From contig JAKQSZ010000045.1 of assembly GCA_029569475.1 (NCBI GenBank), positions 1 through 64,000 on the forward strand: a stretch of DNA of 64,000 bases. The letters run 5' to 3'. Below the pieces are notes generated by a model. The model searched no databases and was not told the DNA's origin. It worked only from the letters and a program-made list of their open reading frames with translations. Position 1 is the stretch's first letter. Each line of letters starts with the position of its first letter. The position numbers and the translations under genes are program-made. This DNA is from Candidatus Eiseniibacteriota bacterium (GTDB lineage Bacteria; Eisenbacteria; RBG-16-71-46; CAIMUX01). This document shows positions 8,502-16,771 of this stretch, piece by piece.

Positions 8502-8658
8502 GATCGCGAAGACGGTGCCGGCGCGCGCTCACCCCGCCTCGGGGAGGGATCAGGGGCCGCATTCTTCTGCGTGCCCCCGCCCCCGGCTCCCGCGGAACGG
8601 GTCGTTCTTCCGCGGGCTGGGCCTTTCGGCTTCGAGCCCCCTTCTCCTCCGCCGGGGA

Positions 8659-9492
8659 TCACGCGGGACATGCCAGCCTGCCCGGTTCCGCGCTCTCCTG
8701 CGCGCTCTTCGATTCCAACGCCATGACGACATCGCAGAGTTCCGCCGGCGTCAGGCTCGCGGCTCTTCTGCCGAAGACGCCCTCCATCGCGGGAACGAGG
8801 GCGCCTTCCACGTCTTTCCTCGGGACCTCTCGCCCGAGCAATCTCGCCATCGAGGTCACACCGCGTCCCGCCAGTCCACAGGGGACGATCCAACCGAAGG
8901 GCGAGAGATCGGTGTTGATGTTGAGAGCAAAGCCATGGGTCGAGACCCAATGGCTGAGGTGCAGCCCCAGGGCCGCGACCTTCTCCCCGCCGATCCAGAC
9001 GCCGGTGGCCTTCGGATCGCGCCCGCTCTCGAGACCGAAGGCTCCCAGCGTCACGATCAGGACCTCCTCGATCGATCGCAGGTACCGGTGCGCATCCTGC
9101 CACAGCTCGCGAAGGTCGAAGATCCAGTAGCCGACCAACTGCCCCGGCCCGTGGTAGGTGACATCGCCACCGCGGTCCACTTCCACGACGGTCACTCCCC
9201 GCTCCCGGAAGACGCCGGCAGGCAGGAGCAGGTTCTCCTTGCGCGCGTTGCGGCCCAACGTCACCACCGGCTCGTGCTCCAGCAGCAGCAGGCAGTCCGG
9301 AATCCGGCCGCCGTGGCGGAGCGCCCAGAGGCGGCGCTGCAGGTCCCACATCGGCTCGTAAGGTTGGCCGCCGTCCCAGGAGACAACCCATGCGGGCGGC
9401 GCCTCCCCGCTGCGCGACGGATAGCCGGCAGAAGCGGAAGCGGCATGCGCACGCGGGAGCCCCGCCGCCGGGATGGCGGTGTTCCCGCTCAA
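8659..9492 (-). CDS. lipB: Octanoyl-[ACP]:protein N-octanoyltransferase
   Basis: LipB moves octanoate from acyl carrier protein to lipoyl domains, the step before LipA. The motifs are clear: DRGGDVTYHGPGQLVGY, then GVWIGGEKVAALGLH with the conserved Lys, then a Cys in VPCGLAG, the thiol partner in catalysis. Family members are usually 210-250 residues; the conserved part starts at VSWDGG. No ATG is available in frame near there. The best start is a TTG at 9492 that overlaps the lpdA stop (ATTTGA), giving 277 residues with a variable N-terminus; this start is a guess. Position in the operon, between E3 and E1, supports co-expression with its substrate E2. Confidence 0.9.
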   Translation of the reverse strand: MSGNTAIPAAGLPRAHAASASAGYPSRSGEAPPAWVVSWDGGQPYEPMWDLQRRLWALRHGGRIPDCLLLLEHEPVVTLGRNARKENLLLPAGVFRERGVTVVEVDRGGDVTYHGPGQLVGYWIFDLRELWQDAHRYLRSIEEVLIVTLGAFGLESGRDPKATGVWIGGEKVAALGLHLSHWVSTHGFALNINTDLSPFGWIVPCGLAGRGVTSMARLLGREVPRKDVEGALVPAMEGVFGRRAASLTPAELCDVVMALESKSAQESAEPGRLACPA

Positions 9493-11054
9493 ATGTTCAG
9501 CGCCTCCCCGAAGGCGTCGCCGGTGGCCTCGGCCACCGCCTCGGCCAGCGTCGGGTGCGCGTGCACGGTGTCGAGGATGTCCCGTCCCGTCGTCTCGAGG
9601 TGCAGCCCCAGGCCGAGTTCGGCGATCAGCTCGGTGGCCTCGGAGCCGATGATGTGCGCCCCCAGCAGCCCGCCGTAGCGCGCGTCGTAGATCAGCTTCA
9701 CGAACCCCGCGGTTTCCCCTTGCGCCAGGCTCTTGCCGCTGGCCCGGAAGGGAAACCGCCCGATCTTCAGATCCAGCCCCTGCTCGCGGGCCTTCCGTTC
9801 GGTCAGCCCCACCGAGGCGACTTGCGGATGCGAGTAGGTGCATCCGGGAATCTGGCCGTAGTCCAGCGGAGGTCGGTCGTGCCCGGCCATGCGTTCGACG
9901 GCCACCAGCGCCTCGGCCGAGGCCACGTGGGCCAGGAGCGGCGGGCCGATGACGTCGCCAATGGCGAAGATCCCCGGCACCGAAGTCTCGTAGGTATCGC
10001 GCGAGGCCTGGATGAAGCTCCGCTCGACGGTGACTCCCACCTGCTCGATTCCGAGGTCTTCGGTGTTGCCGATCAGGCCGATGGCGACCAGCGCCTTCTC
10101 CGCCTCCACGGTCACGGGTCCCTTGGGGGTCGTCAATTGCGCGCGCACTCCAGGCCGGCCGTTGATGTCTACCTTCTCGAGAGTCTCCACCCGTGTGCTG
10201 GTGTGCACGGCCACGCCGCGCTTCTGGAAGATCTTCTCCAACTCCCGCGCCACCTCGTCGTCCTCAATCGGCAGAAGGTGGTCGAGCATCTCCACGATGG
10301 TCACGCGGGACCCGAAAGCCTCGTAGATCGAGGCGAACTCGACGCCGATGGCGCCGGCCCCGACGATGAGCAGGGATTCGGGGACCGCGGGAAGCACCAT
10401 CGCCTCGCGGCTGGTCAGGATCGTCTCCCGGTCGAAGGGGGTCGAGGGCAACGCACGCGGCCGGGCCCCCGTGGCGATCAGGACCCGGCGGGCGATGATC
10501 CGCTCCACCGCGGCCGCTTCGCCGGGCGAACCGGAAGAGCCCTTGCCCGACCCTGGAGAGGCCGCAGCCGTACCAGAGGAACTCGTGCCTGGCCCTGATG
10601 AGCCGGTGCCCGACCCGGAAGAGCCCGCGCCGGAACCGCCGGCGGAGGCGATCTCGATGACAAAACCGTCTGGCCCCGAGCCGGCCAGGCGTGCCCAGCC
10701 GCTCTTCTGTGCGCAGCCGTACTTCTTGAGAAGGCCGGAAACTCCCTTGCTCAGCCGGTCGGAGACGTCACGGCTGCGCTTGACGACCTTGCCGAAGTCG
10801 TAGCCGAGGTCAGAGCAGGTGACCCCCCACGTCCGGGCTTCCCGGAACAGCCGCCAGACCTCGGCGTTGCGCAGCAGGGCCTTGGTCGGAATGCAGCCCC
10901 AGTTCAGGCAGATCCCACCGACCCGATCCGCCTCGACGAGCACGCTCTTCATGCCCAGTTGTCCGGCGCGGATGCCGGCGATGTAGCCGCCCGGTCCGCC
11001 CCCCACGATCGCCAGGTCCCAGCGCTGGTCCGCGTTCGCTCCCTCGGGTGTCAC
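9489..11054 (-). CDS. lpdA: Dihydrolipoyl dehydrogenase (E3)
   Basis: A flavoprotein that reoxidises dihydrolipoyl groups with NAD. It has the FAD dinucleotide site AIVGGGPGGYIAGIRAGQLG, the redox disulfide in GGICLNWGCIPTKALL, the NAD site LLIVGAGAIGVEFASIYEAF, the second FAD contact in FAIGDV, and the C-terminal active-site His-Glu in HAHPTLAEA. The GTG start at 11054 is preceded by GGAAAGGGAAGG. At 521 residues it is about 50 longer than normal. The excess is a Gly/Ser/Thr-rich insert (about residues 145-190) between the first FAD part and VLIATGARPRALP, built from small diverged repeats and probably a disordered loop. It is the first gene of the lipoylation and E1-E2 cluster, and its stop overlaps lipB. 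Confidence 0.95.
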   Translation of the reverse strand: MTPEGANADQRWDLAIVGGGPGGYIAGIRAGQLGMKSVLVEADRVGGICLNWGCIPTKALLRNAEVWRLFREARTWGVTCSDLGYDFGKVVKRSRDVSDRLSKGVSGLLKKYGCAQKSGWARLAGSGPDGFVIEIASAGGSGAGSSGSGTGSSGPGTSSSGTAAASPGSGKGSSGSPGEAAAVERIIARRVLIATGARPRALPSTPFDRETILTSREAMVLPAVPESLLIVGAGAIGVEFASIYEAFGSRVTIVEMLDHLLPIEDDEVARELEKIFQKRGVAVHTSTRVETLEKVDINGRPGVRAQLTTPKGPVTVEAEKALVAIGLIGNTEDLGIEQVGVTVERSFIQASRDTYETSVPGIFAIGDVIGPPLLAHVASAEALVAVERMAGHDRPPLDYGQIPGCTYSHPQVASVGLTERKAREQGLDLKIGRFPFRASGKSLAQGETAGFVKLIYDARYGGLLGAHIIGSEATELIAELGLGLHLETTGRDILDTVHAHPTLAEAVAEATGDAFGEALNI

Positions 11055-11349
11055 GGCCTTCCCTTTCCTGCTTGGCACGGCAAGCGATCGGGACGCCCGC
11101 GGAGACTCGGCTCGTGGCCCGCGGGCGTCCGGAAAATGTTTCTCAAAGCTCTTGAAGTTACCACAAGCGACCGGGACGCGAAACCCGCGAGGCGGCCCGC
11201 CACGAGTCGTGGCCAGGCCTCCCGCCAGCCAATCCAACGCCATGGCCGCCATGACGTTGACCCTGGCAGGAGGCTCGCAACGCCGCAGGACGTTGGCGCA
11301 GGGGGGTGGCGCAGGAGTGTGCCGCCGGGTAGTGGCGCCGGCCGACCGA

Positions 11350-12906
11350 TCAGAGGTTGCGCACCACCCGCAGCCCGATCTCGGGTCCGTGGTGTCCCGG
11401 GGCGAAGGCGCGGCGGAAGGCCGCGCGCGCGACCTCGGGTTCCCAGGCGTAGGACCCACCTCGGACGACTCGCCCGGTGCCGCTTGCCGGCCCGGAAGGA
11501 TTGAGGTTCTGATCCAGGGGATCATAGGGGCCGTAGAAGTCCCAGCACCACTCGGCGACGTTGCCGTGCGCGTCGAAGATGCCCAGAGGATTGGGGCTCT
11601 TGCGGCGCACTGGCTGAGGCTTCGCCTCACCGTCCTCACCGGAGTTTCCGCAGTACCAGCCGGCCTCATCGAGCGCCGGATCCAGAGTCACGCAGTTGCC
11701 GAGCACGGTGATGTCACCGGTGTGGAAAGCCGCATGGGAGCCGGCGCGCGCCAGGAATTCCCACTCGGCCTCGGTCGGCAGCCGGTAGCCATTGGCGGTC
11801 GGGTCCCAGTCCACCACCCCGGTCGAATCCAACCCCACGATGTGATTTCCCTCGTACAGCACGCGGGCAAGCCCGTAGGCAGGGGTAAGGCCTTCCTGGG
11901 CGCTGCGCCGGTTGCAGTAGAGGAGCGCATCGAACCAGGTCACGTTCTGCACCGGCAGATCCGCCCCCCAGAACGGGGAGTCGTTCCAGTTCATTTGCTC
12001 CAGCCACTCGGCCTGTGTCACCTCGTGATCGCTGACCTTGAGCGAACGGGACAGCCCAACCGAATGCTCGACCTCATCCGGGTCCCGTCCAGGTTCGTCC
12101 AGCGGACTGCCCATCACGAAACGCGTCGGGTTGCCCATGAAGATGTCGAGCGGGGGCCAGGCATCGGCGCTGCCGACTCCGAGTAGCGCGACGTCGGCGC
12201 AGGCCCCGGTCTGAAGCCGGCAGGCCGTGTCGCCGGCCTGCGAAGGGGCAAAACGGATGAGCACGGTGCGCCTCTCCCCCGCGCGGAGGGCGAAGGGCCC
12301 GCTGCCCGAGACGATCGAGAAGTCGCTCGGACAATCAAGGGCCGCAGTGCCCGAGAGCGTGCCGCCTCCTGCGTTGCGCAAGACGACCGGGACCTCGAAG
12401 AACGACCCCAGTTGCACGGAGCCGAAGCGAACCGTGTCGGGCGACTCGCATGCGGCGGGGCCGGGGATCGCAACCGCCTGGTTGGACATGGTCGACCAGT
12501 TGGAGGCCTCATCGGCGGCGCGCAGGGCGAAGTGGTGTGTCGCGAGGGGCTCCAGCGAGCCGGCGACGACGCTCTGCAGCGTGCCGGAGGGCGCAGGCGC
12601 CGGCTGCCCTGGAAGAGGCGTCCCCGACTCCCAGTCCTGGTCGGACGGAGGGCCGGTGAAGCGCCGGATGTCGTAGGAGGCAGCCGTGCCCAGGGTGCCA
12701 TCGTCGCCCGGAGCCGTCCAGGTGAGCGTGGCGGTGCTATCGCCAACCTCAGCCACGGCGAGGTCCCGGACGCGGGCCGGGGGAACGGCGTCTCGATCGT
12801 CGGGCGCGTTCTCGCCGCAGCCGGCCAGACTCAGGCTGAAGACCAGCCCGGCGAGAGCAACTCCACGGCCACGTGTCCTTCTCCACGCTCCCGCGAACTC
12901 CCTCAC
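11350..12906 (-). CDS. Lipoprotein with FN3-like, anchor-like and FGE/SUMF1-type sulfatase-modifying domains
   Basis: A 518-residue probable outer-membrane or surface lipoprotein. The signal peptide ends in the lipobox SLAGC (Cys30). Next come a fibronectin type III-like domain (about 45-155, with STATLTWTAPGDDG), an Ig-like segment of choice-of-anchor type (about 165-260, FGSVQLGSFFEVPVVLRNAG), and a formylglycine-generating-enzyme-like domain (about 270-518) with VSDHEVTQAEW, YRLPTEAEWEFLARAG, HGNVAEWCWD and RVVRGGSY. I see no clear pair of active-site cysteines, so it is more likely a binding or structural FGE-fold protein than a true FGE. The GTG start at 12906 has AGAGGA 8 bases upstream. 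It is a single gene pointing the same way as lpdA, after a gap of 295 bases with no obvious signal. Confidence 0.82.
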   Translation of the reverse strand: MREFAGAWRRTRGRGVALAGLVFSLSLAGCGENAPDDRDAVPPARVRDLAVAEVGDSTATLTWTAPGDDGTLGTAASYDIRRFTGPPSDQDWESGTPLPGQPAPAPSGTLQSVVAGSLEPLATHHFALRAADEASNWSTMSNQAVAIPGPAACESPDTVRFGSVQLGSFFEVPVVLRNAGGGTLSGTAALDCPSDFSIVSGSGPFALRAGERRTVLIRFAPSQAGDTACRLQTGACADVALLGVGSADAWPPLDIFMGNPTRFVMGSPLDEPGRDPDEVEHSVGLSRSLKVSDHEVTQAEWLEQMNWNDSPFWGADLPVQNVTWFDALLYCNRRSAQEGLTPAYGLARVLYEGNHIVGLDSTGVVDWDPTANGYRLPTEAEWEFLARAGSHAAFHTGDITVLGNCVTLDPALDEAGWYCGNSGEDGEAKPQPVRRKSPNPLGIFDAHGNVAEWCWDFYGPYDPLDQNLNPSGPASGTGRVVRGGSYAWEPEVARAAFRRAFAPGHHGPEIGLRVVRNL

Positions 12907-13100
12907 GTCCGTGGTCCTCTGAGTATCTGTGGCATTCCAAGCCTCAAGGTATCTCGCGGCGCCGGCCCGACGCGGAGCGTCGGCGAACGCGCAAACGAGC
13001 CGGACTCGCCGAAGGATGGCGCTTCCCCGGCCAGTCTCGCTCCGGCCCGGCGTTCCAGCGGAGGAAACAAGTGATCGAACAGAACGGCGCGGGGCCGTCT

Positions 13101-13397
13101 TCATGGATCTTCCTTCTGCAGGTACCGGTCGACGATGGCGGGAAGATCATCCTCGGTGACCCCGGACACCCAGATGCCTTCGGGAGCAATCAACATGTTC
13201 GGTCCGAGAGCGCACTTGCCGAGGCAACCCGTAGCCACGACGCGCTTCTTGCCCTTGAGGCCGCGTTCATTCACCACCGCCTTCAGGCGCTCGACCAGGG
13301 CGGCCGAGCCGCGCGCCGCGCAGCAAGGTTTGCCCTCCTCCTTCTGGTTCGTGCAGGCCAGGATCACAACCTCGTAGGGAATCGGCTGCAGGTCCAA
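13101..13397 (-). CDS. Thioredoxin-like 2Fe-2S ferredoxin
   Basis: A 98-residue protein of the (2Fe-2S) ferredoxin family related to the NuoE C-terminal domain. Cluster ligands are visible as a Cys near the N-terminus (ILACTNQKE), a Cys pair in KPCCAARG, and the CLGKC motif followed by GPNMLI; the last part VSGVTEDDLPAIVDRYL is also typical. It would act in cytoplasmic electron transfer; its partner is unknown. The start is a TTG at 13397, decided by a perfect AAGGAGG 7 bases upstream. No ATG or GTG fits. It stands alone between the FGE lipoprotein and a repeat-filled gap. Confidence 0.88.
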   Translation of the reverse strand: MDLQPIPYEVVILACTNQKEEGKPCCAARGSAALVERLKAVVNERGLKGKKRVVATGCLGKCALGPNMLIAPEGIWVSGVTEDDLPAIVDRYLQKEDP

Positions 13398-13404
13398 CGA
13401 ACCA

Positions 13405-13411
13405 CCTCCTT
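13405..13411 (-). promoter_or_regulatory. Ribosome-binding site that fixes a TTG start
   Basis: AAGGAGG on the minus strand, 7 bases before the TTG at 13397 of the ferredoxin gene. It is the reason for accepting a rare start codon. Confidence 0.8.
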
Positions 13412-13591
13412 GATGTCCAACACTCGGGCGACGCCCTCGTGCGAGAATTATCCGAGCGACCTGCCGGTTCGCCCGCCCGGCACCTGCCTCAAGGGCAGCC
13501 GGCACGCTCTCCCAAGCAAAGGCCGCGCCGCTTTCGGCCACAACCGCTCGGCCAGCGGCAGCAGCCATGACCGCCGCCGGCAGGCGCGGCC

Positions 13592-13745
13592 GGCGTCGGC
13601 GGCAGCCACAGCCGGCATCGGTGGCAGCCAGGACCGGCGTCGGTGGCAGCCACGACCGGCATCGGTGGCAGCCACGACCGGCATCGGCGGCAGCCACAGC
13701 CGGCATTGGCGGCGGCCACGGCCGGCATTGGCGGCGGCCACATGC
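13592..13745. repeat. 22-bp degenerate tandem array, 7 units
   Basis: Units start every 22 bases at 13592, 13614, 13636, 13658, 13680, 13702 and 13724, with the core GGCATCGGTGGCAGCCACG and scattered changes. The period is not a multiple of three, so this array cannot encode a stable repeat protein; reading frames through it are artefacts. It fills most of the gap 13398-13810 between the DHH gene and the ferredoxin gene, which has no other content that I can see. Confidence 0.85.
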
Positions 13746-13810
13746 CAGGTTCGGGAACGCCCCGTGGCCAGCATCGACTCAGCCGGCGCAGGAGGCCTCG
13801 ACCGCTTACT

Positions 13811-14893
13811 CTAGCATCCGCCGGGACCGATGAGATCCTTCATTCCGGCGCGATCCAGGAGGCGCGCTCCGGGCCGCTCCCCCTTGCAGATCGCGATGGC
13901 TCGCTCGGCGAGCAGCGCCTCGCTCTCGGCAAGCGACGAGGGATCCGCGGCTCCACCGGCGATCTTGCCGCCGGCCATCTGTCCGTGTCCGCCGGCCTTG
14001 CCCTCACGCCCGACGATCCTCTGGATGGCGCGTCCGGCGTTGGCGTTGCGGAGCGTGCTTCTCACCGACAACAGAATGTCATCCCGGTAGACGCCGATGG
14101 TCACCGCCCACCGGATACCCTCAACCCGTATCATGAGGTCCGCGAACTCGGCCAGGGCATCAGGGGTGCTGACCGGCCCGAGCAAGGTCACCGCGAGCGG
14201 CCCGTAGAGCGTCGTCCCGGCGATCGCCCGGTTCAGCATGGCGAAGTACGACAGCGGGACTCTCGGGTTCTCGATGCTGGAGATCGCCAGATTGTCCACC
14301 AAGGGGAAGAGATGGAGGAACGTGCGTGCGTCCGCGCGCGAAGCCTCGCGTCCCAGGTTCTGGGTCTCGGCCTTGATGGCATAGAAGAGGGCCGTGGCCA
14401 GCCGGCGGTCGATGCGCACTTCGGAAGCGGTGAGATACTCGAAGATCATCGCGGTCGTCGAGCCGTACTCCTGGCGCACGTCGTAGAAGGGCACTTCGCG
14501 AGTCTGACGCCGCAAAGGATGATGGTCGATCACGATCGTCGGACGGATACCAGGCGGAAGCGAGTTGTTGCCGGTCCTGGGCTGGCAGTCCACCAGCGCG
14601 ACCGCTCGTTGCTCCGGCAGCGTGGCCGGCACGGAAAGCTCCTCGAACGGCCGCAACGGAATCCGCAGGACCTCGCGCAGCGTGCGGTTCTCCCCGCGGC
14701 CGATGATTCCGCCGTAGGCCAGGTCCACCTTCATCGGATGGACCCGCCGCACCACCCGCATAAGGCCCCACCCGGCCGCAATGGCATCGGGGTCGGGATT
14801 GTCATGCGTCAGGATGAGAAGTCGGCGTTTCCCTCGCAGCGCCTCGCAGAGTTGCTCCAGCCGCTGCTCCGTTACCGCCGGAGGTCGTGACAA
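13811..14893 (-). CDS. DHH-family phosphoesterase (NrnA-like)
   Basis: A 360-residue DHH/DHHA1 protein, probably a nano-RNase or pAp phosphatase type enzyme. Metal-binding motifs are ILTHDNPDPDAIAAG (about residue 27), ALVDCQP, and the DHH triad in IVIDHHPL (about 121-128), followed by YGSTTAMIFEYL. The DHHA1 part near the C-terminus is marked by GGHGQMAGG. Exact substrate (short oligoribonucleotides, cyclic dinucleotide products or pAp) cannot be told from sequence. The start appears to be TTG at 14893, with GGAGAGGG a few bases upstream. The insertion sequence begins about 80 bases beyond it. Confidence 0.85.
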   Translation of the reverse strand: MSRPPAVTEQRLEQLCEALRGKRRLLILTHDNPDPDAIAAGWGLMRVVRRVHPMKVDLAYGGIIGRGENRTLREVLRIPLRPFEELSVPATLPEQRAVALVDCQPRTGNNSLPPGIRPTIVIDHHPLRRQTREVPFYDVRQEYGSTTAMIFEYLTASEVRIDRRLATALFYAIKAETQNLGREASRADARTFLHLFPLVDNLAISSIENPRVPLSYFAMLNRAIAGTTLYGPLAVTLLGPVSTPDALAEFADLMIRVEGIRWAVTIGVYRDDILLSVRSTLRNANAGRAIQRIVGREGKAGGHGQMAGGKIAGGAADPSSLAESEALLAERAIAICKGERPGARLLDRAGMKDLIGPGGC

Positions 14894-14973
14894 GGGTCCC
14901 TCTCCGTTGTCGCTTGGGTTCGGAATCCGGAAAGGGCGATGCTAGGAACCCCCAGGAACAAGCGTCAAGCTCA

Positions 14974-15003
14974 AAGGTTGTGGAACGGATTTTGGGGCTG
15001 GAT
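14974..15003 (+). repeat. Left terminal inverted repeat of the insertion sequence
   Basis: Begins AAGGTTGTGGAACG. The first 14 bases match the right end exactly and about 30 bases match in part. Confidence 0.75.
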
Positions 15004-15136
15004 CACTCATGCTCGTGAAATCCCACAACCTAGGGCGCGCGCATGTTCTTCGCGGTGCTGGCCCGGTTCTGGCACCCTGGATCTGTCGGTGTCAACTTCT
15101 CGCCGACAACTTCGTTCGGCAACTGATCACGCGGCG

Positions 15137-16354
15137 GTGGCTCATCCCGCACCTGACCCAGATGAGCCCCCGCACTCGGAGTCATGCGCGACCTCGTACC
15201 GTCGTAAGGCCACCGGCTCGGCGCAGGGCGAGGAGCACAAGGCCTCTACGGAGTTTCCGCACTGCCCGAACCGCAAGTGCGAGTTCTACGAGCCTTCACC
15301 CGAGTGGCGTTACAGCCCCTGGGGCTCCTACGACGCGCCCTCCGTATCGAAGCCTATCCCTAGATATCGGTGCCGGACCTGTCGTCGGACGTTCACCTCA
15401 CGCACGTTCTCCGCGACCTACTGGCTGCATCTCACCGACCGTTTCCAAACGATCGCCCAGTTGTCGGTCGCCGGTTCCGGAATCCGCCAGATAGCACGAA
15501 CGTTGGGCATTACCCACCCGACCGTCTCTCGGCACCTGACGCGGGCCGCCCGCCAATGCCTTGTGCTCCACCGTGAAGTTCTCAGCCAGGCCCAGCTGAC
15601 GGAACCCGCCTGTATCGACGGCTTTGAGACCTTTGAGCACTCCCAGTTCTTCCCCTATCACATCAACATCGCCGCAGGACACGACAGCTGGTGCATCTAT
15701 CACTTCAACGACGCTCCTCTGCGGCGCAAGGGATCGATGACTCCTCTGCAGAAGGCCCGCCGCCAGGAGCTAGAAGCCAGACTGGGACGGCCCGATCCGC
15801 GGGCCATCGAGAACTCCGTCCACGACCTGATCCAGGAGATGTTCCCTCTACTGCGCCCTGGCCGTTCTCGTCAGCTCCAGGTGCATAGTGACCAGCATCC
15901 GGCCTATGTCCGCTCCATCCGGCGGCTCCGCCGGCACGAAGGCGCTCCCAGGATCATACACGTCCGGACCCCCTCGACAGATCCACGGACCCGCGCCAAT
16001 CATCTTTTTGCGATCAACCTGGCTGACTTGCTTCTGCGGCACGGTGGAGCGAACCACCGCAGGGAGACGATCGCCTATGACAAGCGCCGGCAGTCGGGGC
16101 TGGAGCGGATGGCAGTCTTCGTAGTCTGGCGCAACCTCATCAAGTGGCGCCGAGAGAACGAGCCGGGCGTAACTGCGGCGATCGCCGCCGGGCTGGCCAG
16201 ACACCGATGGCAGTGGGGCGAAGTCTTCGCCCGCCGGAGATTTCCACGACGGAGTCAGTTGCCGGGTTCCTGGTGGGACTACTACTGGCGAAAAGTCAAG
16301 ACCGCGGCGCTCGGCGACAACCAGACGGAGAATCTCGCGCGGTTCGCTTTCTGA
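15137..16354 (+). CDS. Transposase (zinc ribbon, helix-turn-helix, DDE-like core)
   Basis: Conserved parts begin with a zinc ribbon (HCPNRKCEFY, then YRCRTCRRTF), followed by a helix-turn-helix typical of IS1-like transposases (IRQIARTLGITHPTVSRHL). A catalytic core has Asp in ACIDGFETFEH, Asp in QVHSDQHPAY, and an acidic residue in RRETIAYDKRRQSGLERM. By general family knowledge it should cut and rejoin the inverted repeats at 14974 and 16548. The start is uncertain: an in-frame ATG at 14939 lies outside the left repeat and cannot be native; I use the GTG at 15137 (405 residues), and a GTG near 15089 is also possible. The coding frame looks intact. The precise IS family is not certain. Confidence 0.75.
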   Translation: MAHPAPDPDEPPHSESCATSYRRKATGSAQGEEHKASTEFPHCPNRKCEFYEPSPEWRYSPWGSYDAPSVSKPIPRYRCRTCRRTFTSRTFSATYWLHLTDRFQTIAQLSVAGSGIRQIARTLGITHPTVSRHLTRAARQCLVLHREVLSQAQLTEPACIDGFETFEHSQFFPYHINIAAGHDSWCIYHFNDAPLRRKGSMTPLQKARRQELEARLGRPDPRAIENSVHDLIQEMFPLLRPGRSRQLQVHSDQHPAYVRSIRRLRRHEGAPRIIHVRTPSTDPRTRANHLFAINLADLLLRHGGANHRRETIAYDKRRQSGLERMAVFVVWRNLIKWRRENEPGVTAAIAAGLARHRWQWGEVFARRRFPRRSQLPGSWWDYYWRKVKTAALGDNQTENLARFAF

Positions 16355-16518
16355 TTCGTGACGAGCCGAACGACAGTCTCAGCTCCGCCCCTCTGCCGCG
16401 CACACTGCTGACTCCCAAGCCGAATTCACCTCGCATAGTGCCTCGATAGCCGCCCTCTCTGACCATCATTAGCGACCGAACGGCAGTCGTCGACGCGTAC
16501 CTGCAAGGATGCCCCATC

Positions 16519-16548
16519 ATCCGGCCACAGAAATCGTTCCACAACCTT
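16519..16548 (-). repeat. Right terminal inverted repeat of the insertion sequence
   Basis: Read on the minus strand it starts AAGGTTGTGGAACG, identical to the first 14 bases of the left end. The 223 bases from here to the pilQ stop hold no gene. Confidence 0.75.
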
Positions 16549-16771
16549 CGGATCTGAGAAGCCGCCGTCCCCACGGACAGCGGCTCTTGACTCGCTGGGG
16601 TGAAGCCTGCAGTCACACCGCGCGCGGGCTGACCGGCGCGGTCTGCGGGGGACGCCATTGTTCCTCCTGCGCAGGCTTGCTCGATGCAGGCTTGGCGCAG
16701 GACGGACCGGGGCGGCGGGTCGCAACGGACACCCCCCTTCCCCTTGTCGCAGCAGAACACTCAGAAGTGAA

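Larger units (their letters stand above)
14974..16548 (+). mobile_element. Insertion sequence of about 1.57 kb with terminal inverted repeats
   Basis: Both ends carry the same outward sequence: AAGGTTGTGGAACG reads inward from 14974 and, on the other strand, inward from 16548. Similarity continues imperfectly for about 15 more bases (GATTTTGGGGCTGG against ATTTCTGTGGCCGG). A single transposase gene fills the interior. I find no matching target-site duplication beside the two ends, which suggests an old insertion or later loss of one flank. A second copy of CCACAACCT lies about 40 bases inside the left end and could pair with the terminus. Confidence 0.8.

Noticed and set aside
13592..13745. 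CRISPR array
   Set aside because: Units of 22 bp follow each other without spacers and no cas genes are present; the same holds for the other arrays.
14939..15136. N-terminal extension of the transposase from the ATG at 14939
   Set aside because: That ATG lies outside the left inverted repeat, and the translated stretch has no conserved features.
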